DNA of 6,184 nucleotides, taken from positions 1 through 6,184 of the forward strand of contig JANYHP010000158.1 in the NCBI GenBank assembly GCA_025359005.1. Direction: 5' to 3'. Below the pieces are notes generated by a model. It had not been told where the DNA came from, made no database searches, and worked only from the letters and a program-made list of their open reading frames with translations. This document shows positions 4,901-6,184 of the stretch, one piece after another. The position numbers and the translations under genes were made by a program. This DNA is from Hyphomicrobiaceae bacterium (GTDB lineage Bacteria; Pseudomonadota; Alphaproteobacteria; Rhizobiales; Hyphomicrobiaceae). Position 1 is the stretch's first letter. Every line of letters begins with the position of its first letter.

Positions 4901-6184
4901 ATGCCGGGGATCGATGTCGTATCGCCATCGCGCCGTGCTGCGCTGGGCCTGCTCTCGGGTCGGTGGCCGCTGGTGTCTGCATTTTTCTGCCTCGCCTATG
5001 TCGCGCTGGATTGGTTGAGCTATATCCATCCTGTCGCGCCGTTCGATATCACGCCGTGGAACCCGCCGACGGGGCTCGGGTTTGCACTCGTGCTGCTGCT
5101 GGGCCGCAAGTACATGCCGTTGCTGGCGCTGGCACCCTTGCTGTCGGATGTGGTGCTGCGCGACCAACCCTTGCCGTGGTGGTTGGAAATCGCCTGTGCG
5201 TCGGTCATTGGCTCCGTCTATTCGTGTGCCTTGTATTTCCTCACCGCAGCGCGGACGCGCTTTGACCCGGCGCTGGGCTCCATCGGCGACCTGCTGTTGC
5301 TGCTGGCAGCCTCGGCGATCTCGGCGGCGATCACGGCGTGCGCCTACGTCGGACTTCTGACGACTTCGGAGATGTTGCCGTATGCTCAGTTTACCAGCGC
5401 CGCTTTGCGGTTCTGGATCGGCGACGTCATCGGCATCATGATTTTCACGCCGTTCCTGCTCATCTGGGGGCTTGGGCGGATGCCGCAGCTGGGGACCGCG
5501 GAAGATGGGCTGTTCGCCGTCGCGATTGTGGTCGCGGTGACGCTCGTCGTCAGCCTGCCGGCGAGTTCTCAGTTCCAGCTTTTCTATCTCTTGTTCCTGC
5601 CCATTGTCTGGATCGCGTTGCGGTCGGGCTTGGCGCACGTGACCATCGGATTGCTCGGGGTCCAACTCGCCGTCGTCATCGCGCTTCAATACATGCAGGA
5701 GACGGTGGCAGAGGTGATCTCGTTCCAGATCCTGATGCTTGTGCTGGCGGCGACGGGGTTGCTGATGGGGGCCGCGGTCAGCCAGCAGCGGCGTGCGGAA
5801 ACGCAGCTCCGACTGCAGCAGGAAGCGTTGGCGCGGGTGTCGCGCTTGGGCAGCATGGGTGCGCTGGGAACGGCGATCGCCCACGAGGTCAATCAACCGC
5901 TCAGTGCGATCGCGCTGTATGCTGATGTGCTCTCGCGTGAACTCGAAAAGGATGTGATCGACCGTGCTGTCGCCACGGAGGCGGCCCGCAAAGCCGTCGC
6001 ACAGGTGACGCGCGCCGCCGAAATCATCAAGCGGCTGCGTGATATGATCCGATTGGGCCAAAGCGAGGCCGGCCCCAACTCAGTCCGCGTTATCTTCGAC
6101 GAGACCAACGAGTTGCTGCGCGACGACATCGAGCGCTTTCGTGCCCGGTTGACGATGACGATGACCTCTGGTCTGCCTGATGTG
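4901..6184 (+). CDS. MASE1-domain sensor histidine kinase, 3' end outside window
   Basis: The frame from the ATG at 4901 stays open for 428 codons to the window's last base, so the C-terminus is missing. Residues from about 22 to 293 form a string of roughly eight to ten hydrophobic segments. They include the MASE1 hallmarks NPPTGLGFALVLLLG (54-68) and RFWIGDVIGI (Trp172, Gly174, Asp175). MASE1 is a membrane-embedded sensor domain with mostly unknown signals. A short helical linker (294-315) leads to the HisKA dimerisation domain: AIAHEVNQPLSAIALYADVL, with predicted phosphorylated His328, followed by the IIKRLRDMIR helix. HEVNQPLxAI is typical of the FixL/DctB-like kinase group. The ATP-binding domain would begin about where the window stops. 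GGGAG at 4884-4888 lies 12 bases upstream of the start, slightly distant. A partner response regulator is probably downstream, outside the window. Confidence 0.93.
   Translation, partial: MPGIDVVSPSRRAALGLLSGRWPLVSAFFCLAYVALDWLSYIHPVAPFDITPWNPPTGLGFALVLLLGRKYMPLLALAPLLSDVVLRDQPLPWWLEIACASVIGSVYSCALYFLTAARTRFDPALGSIGDLLLLLAASAISAAITACAYVGLLTTSEMLPYAQFTSAALRFWIGDVIGIMIFTPFLLIWGLGRMPQLGTAEDGLFAVAIVVAVTLVVSLPASSQFQLFYLLFLPIVWIALRSGLAHVTIGLLGVQLAVVIALQYMQETVAEVISFQILMLVLAATGLLMGAAVSQQRRAETQLRLQQEALARVSRLGSMGALGTAIAHEVNQPLSAIALYADVLSRELEKDVIDRAVATEAARKAVAQVTRAAEIIKRLRDMIRLGQSEAGPNSVRVIFDETNELLRDDIERFRARLTMTMTSGLPDV

Noticed and set aside
4766..6061. A 431-codon open frame on the - strand opposite the histidine kinase
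   Set aside because: Its translation is dominated by Arg, Gln, Asp and His with no domain, as expected of an antisense frame in GC-rich coding DNA. The + strand frame has clear MASE1 and HisKA motifs.
1..6184. CRISPR arrays, tRNA or rRNA genes, insertion sequences, toxin-antitoxin or phage-defence genes
   Set aside because: Nothing fitting these was seen: no regularly spaced repeats, transposase motifs or defence-family domains.

Overview
The window is GC-rich, with strong G/C at third codon positions and GTG starts on two of the five genes. The coding content and an intergenic palindromic repeat of a type common in that group suggest an alphaproteobacterium, probably Hyphomicrobiales (Rhizobiales). 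This assignment is an inference; no rRNA or other phylogenetic marker is present.

Layout, left to right. (1) The 3' part of a DUF2147 gene on the + strand (2-472, start outside the window). (2) A convergent pair on the - strand, transcribed right to left: an MtnX-like HAD phosphatase (2271-1519), then an Est30/COG1647-type alpha/beta hydrolase (1460-567). They are 58 bp apart and probably form a two-gene operon. The hydrolase stop codon lies in an imperfect 25-bp tandem duplication, and the HAD stop codon lies in a perfect 8-bp-stem hairpin. (3) About 900 bp without a convincing gene (2272-3174). It holds an AT-richer patch with a 23-bp dyad (2438-2460) that contains a TGC-N3-GCA core like the one bound by the polyhydroxyalkanoate regulator PhaR. 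The dyad overlaps the -10 of a possible promoter reading toward the HAD-hydrolase pair. Several short GC hairpins follow. (4) A complete nucleotide-sugar dehydrogenase of the UDP-glucose/GDP-mannose dehydrogenase superfamily, closest in motifs to the UDP-ManNAc/UDP-GlcNAc (WecC-like) group (3175-4644, +). (5) A 256-bp intergenic region with two adjacent long palindromes. (6) The first 428 codons of a MASE1-domain sensor histidine kinase (4901 to the window end, +). Its coding frame stays open to the last base; a long spurious antisense frame lies opposite it.

The genes do not form one obvious pathway. The HAD-hydrolase pair looks like a small metabolic operon. The dehydrogenase would supply a nucleotide-activated uronic acid for surface polysaccharide, and the kinase begins what is probably a two-component system whose regulator lies beyond the window. 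No mobile element, CRISPR array, tRNA, rRNA or defence system was recognised. The most interesting items are the PhaR-like dyad over a candidate promoter, the repeat pair in the kinase leader, and the large gene-free gap.
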